64,000 bases of DNA from positions 434,001 to 498,000 of the forward strand of contig NZ_CP084265.1 in assembly GCF_022879595.1 (NCBI RefSeq). The letters run 5' to 3'. Shown here one piece after another: positions 62,256-64,000 of this stretch. The notes under the pieces are model-generated. The model saw nothing but the letters and a program-made list of their open reading frames with translations, searched no databases and was not told where the DNA came from. Made by a program: the position numbers and the translations under genes. Position 1 is the stretch's first letter, and the number at the start of each line of letters is the position of its first letter. Source of the DNA: Caballeronia sp. Lep1P3 (lineage in GTDB: Bacteria; Pseudomonadota; Gammaproteobacteria; Burkholderiales; Burkholderiaceae).

Positions 62256-63514
62256 GCTGGTCGGAACGCTTCGGATCGAAAATCACCGGCCAGCGCAACG
62301 CGGTCCCGAACGACTCGCTCGGCGCTCGCTCGGGCGGCATCTCCAGCGCGGTCAACGGCGTGCGGCCCGCGCGCTCGCGCATGCTCGACTACGATCACTC
62401 GCTGCTGTGGGTGACGATCGCGCTGCTCGGCTTGGGCATCGTGATGGTGTATTCGGCGTCGATCGCCATGCCGGATTCGCCGAAGTACGCTTCGTATCGC
62501 GACTATCACTTTCTCGTGCGCCACCTCGTTTCGATCGCGACGGCGATGGTCGGCGCGGTCGTCGCGTTCAAGATTCCGATCAAGACGTGGGACAAGCTCG
62601 CGCCCAAACTCTTTCTCGTCGCGCTGGTGATGCTCGTGATCGTGCTGATCCCGCACATCGGCAAAGGCGTGAACGGCGCGCGCCGCTGGATTCCGCTCGG
62701 CATCACGAACATGCAGCCGTCCGAAATCATGAAGCTCGCGGTCACGATCTACGCCGCGAACTACACGGTGCGCAAGCAGGAGTTCATGCACAGCTTCGGC
62801 AAGGGCTTTCTGCCGATGGCCGTCGCGGTCGGAGCGGTCGGCGCGCTCTTGCTGCTCGAACCGGACATGGGCGCGTTCATGGTGATCGCGGCTATCGCGA
62901 TGGGCGTGCTCTTTCTCGGCGGCGTGAACGGCAAGCTCTTCGGCGGACTCGTCGCGACGGCGGTCGGCACGTTCACGCTGCTCGTGTGGCTGTCGCCGTG
63001 GCGCCGCGAACGGATCTTCGCTTACCTCGATCCGTGGGACGACCGCTACGCGCAAGGCAAGGCGTATCAATTGACGCACTCGCTGATCGCATTCGGGCGC
63101 GGCGAATGGTTCGGCGTGGGTCTCGGCGGCAGCGTCGAGAAACTCAACTATCTCCCGGAAGCGCATACCGACTTCATTCTCGCGGTGATCGGCGAGGAAC
63201 TCGGTTTCGTCGGCGTCATCTGCGTGATTCTGCTGTTCTACTGGATCGTGCGCCGCGCGTTCGAGATCGGCCGTCAGGCGCTCGCGCTGGATCGCACGTT
63301 CGCGGGCCTGATGGCGAAGGGCGTCGGCATCTGGTTCGGCGCACAGACCTTCATCAATATGGGCGTGAATCTCGGGCTCCTGCCGACGAAAGGCCTCACG
63401 CTGCCGCTCGTGAGCTATGGCGGCTCGGGCATTCTGCTCAATTGCATCGCGCTCGCGGTGCTGCTGCGCGTCGATTACGAAAATCGCGTGCTGATGCGCG
63501 GAGGCAAAGTATGA
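62252..63514 (+). CDS. ftsW: septal peptidoglycan polymerase FtsW
   Basis: FtsW is the SEDS glycosyltransferase that polymerises septal glycan from lipid II with FtsI. The 420-residue protein has a basic cytoplasmic N-terminus (~45 residues) and ten membrane helices. The SEDS motifs are [29 protein letters not shown] and the C-terminal [14 protein letters not shown] 62252 overlaps murD; a longer frame from 61580 is a shadow of murD. Confidence 0.95.
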   Translation: MSWSERFGSKITGQRNAVPNDSLGARSGGISSAVNGVRPARSRMLDYDHSLLWVTIALLGLGIVMVYSASIAMPDSPKYASYRDYHFLVRHLVSIATAMVGAVVAFKIPIKTWDKLAPKLFLVALVMLVIVLIPHIGKGVNGARRWIPLGITNMQPSEIMKLAVTIYAANYTVRKQEFMHSFGKGFLPMAVAVGAVGALLLLEPDMGAFMVIAAIAMGVLFLGGVNGKLFGGLVATAVGTFTLLVWLSPWRRERIFAYLDPWDDRYAQGKAYQLTHSLIAFGRGEWFGVGLGGSVEKLNYLPEAHTDFILAVIGEELGFVGVICVILLFYWIVRRAFEIGRQALALDRTFAGLMAKGVGIWFGAQTFINMGVNLGLLPTKGLTLPLVSYGGSGILLNCIALAVLLRVDYENRVLMRGGKV

Positions 63515-64000
63515 CCGCGCAGCATCCCACGCTGATGGTCATGGCGGGCGGCACCGGAGGCCACGTCTTTCCGGGGCTTGCCGTTGCGCACTGGATGCAG
63601 GCGCGCGGCTGGCGCGTCGTGTGGCTCGGCAACGCGAGCGGCATGGAAGCGACGCTCGTGCCGAAGCACGGCATCCCGATGGAATGCGTGCGCTTCGGCG
63701 GCGTGCGCGGCAAGGGCATCAAGACCAAGCTGATGCTGCCGGTGAACCTGCTGCGCGCATGTTCGCAAAGCCTGCGCGTGCTGCGTCAGGTCAAGCCCGA
63801 TGTCGTGCTGGGCATGGGCGGCTACATCACGTTCCCGGCGGGCATCATGACGAAGCTCGCGGGCTGCCCGCTCGTGCTGCACGAACAGAACTCCATCGCG
63901 GGGCTCGCGAACAAGGTGCTCGCGCGTCTCGCGAAGCGCGTGCTCGTCGCGTTTCCCAATGCTCTGCCGAATGCCGAATGGACCGGCAATCCGATTCGTG
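63511..64000 (+). CDS. murG: lipid II-forming GlcNAc transferase MurG (3' truncated)
   Basis: MurG adds GlcNAc to lipid I on the inner face of the membrane, making lipid II. The first 163 residues are present: [18 protein letters not shown] (G loop 1), [24 protein letters not shown] (G loop 2) and the [14 protein letters not shown] acceptor region. The ATG overlaps the ftsW stop. The window ends in the inter-domain linker, so the UDP-GlcNAc-binding half is not seen. Confidence 0.97.
   Translation, partial: MTAQHPTLMVMAGGTGGHVFPGLAVAHWMQARGWRVVWLGNASGMEATLVPKHGIPMECVRFGGVRGKGIKTKLMLPVNLLRACSQSLRVLRQVKPDVVLGMGGYITFPAGIMTKLAGCPLVLHEQNSIAGLANKVLARLAKRVLVAFPNALPNAEWTGNPIR

Overview
This is an ordinary chromosomal stretch from a high-GC betaproteobacterium of the Burkholderiaceae. 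The signature positions of the complete 16S gene and the protein-level resemblance to Burkholderia, Paraburkholderia and Caballeronia point to Caballeronia or a close relative. That is judged by eye, not by alignment. I see no prophage, insertion sequence, CRISPR array or plasmid origin. Gene density is high, and most of what needs annotation beyond the genes is regulatory DNA and RNA.

Layout. 1-6535: tail of a nitroreductase, an MFS transporter divergent from a short Hsp70-like ATPase, a cold-shock gene with a strong promoter, an amino-acid permease and a LigB-type dioxygenase. 6632-10933 (minus): hemA-prfA-prmC-grxD-ubiX, linking tetrapyrrole synthesis, translation termination, iron-sulfur trafficking and the ubiquinone cofactor. 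11103-18464: a glycosyltransferase in a lower-GC pocket, a small membrane protein, an aminopeptidase P, a HAD phosphatase, a DUF748 membrane protein, ettA and a DUF3761 secreted protein. 18578-24543: ychF, a UbiH-family hydroxylase, dsbC, an M61 protease and an azoreductase.

24618-31824 (minus) reads as one long transcription unit: rpe-gph-[trp leader]-trpE-trpG-trpD-trpC-CYTH phosphatase-ung. In the gph-trpE gap I find an open reading frame missing from ordinary ORF lists. It encodes a 24-residue peptide with three Trp codons near its end (WPWRRW), starts 10 bases after the gph stop, and is followed by a long hairpin and a run of six T. This is the form of a transcription-attenuation leader. 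It would place a triphosphatase-like protein and uracil-DNA glycosylase under tryptophan control.

32084-39159: apaG, an unlisted 49-residue membrane protein, mltA, then the phenylacetate genes paaN-paaG-paaI-paaK, divergent from an enoyl-CoA hydratase. A near-perfect 16-bp palindrome between paaN and the hydratase fits a PaaR-type operator. 39329-44908: a complete rRNA operon (promoter, boxA, 16S, tRNA-Ile, tRNA-Ala, 23S, 5S, terminator), including both pre-rRNA processing stems. 44988-52535: an M20 amidohydrolase divergent from a molybdopterin oxidoreductase, fadD, a general porin and coq7.

52773 to the end is the division and cell-wall (dcw) cluster: mraZ-rsmH-ftsL-ftsI-murE-murF-mraY-murD-ftsW-murG. 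MurG runs off the window. Most junctions are ATGA overlaps. The cluster is preceded by a sigma70-like promoter whose -10 abuts four GTG-phased 10-bp repeats, the expected form of MraZ autoregulatory boxes.
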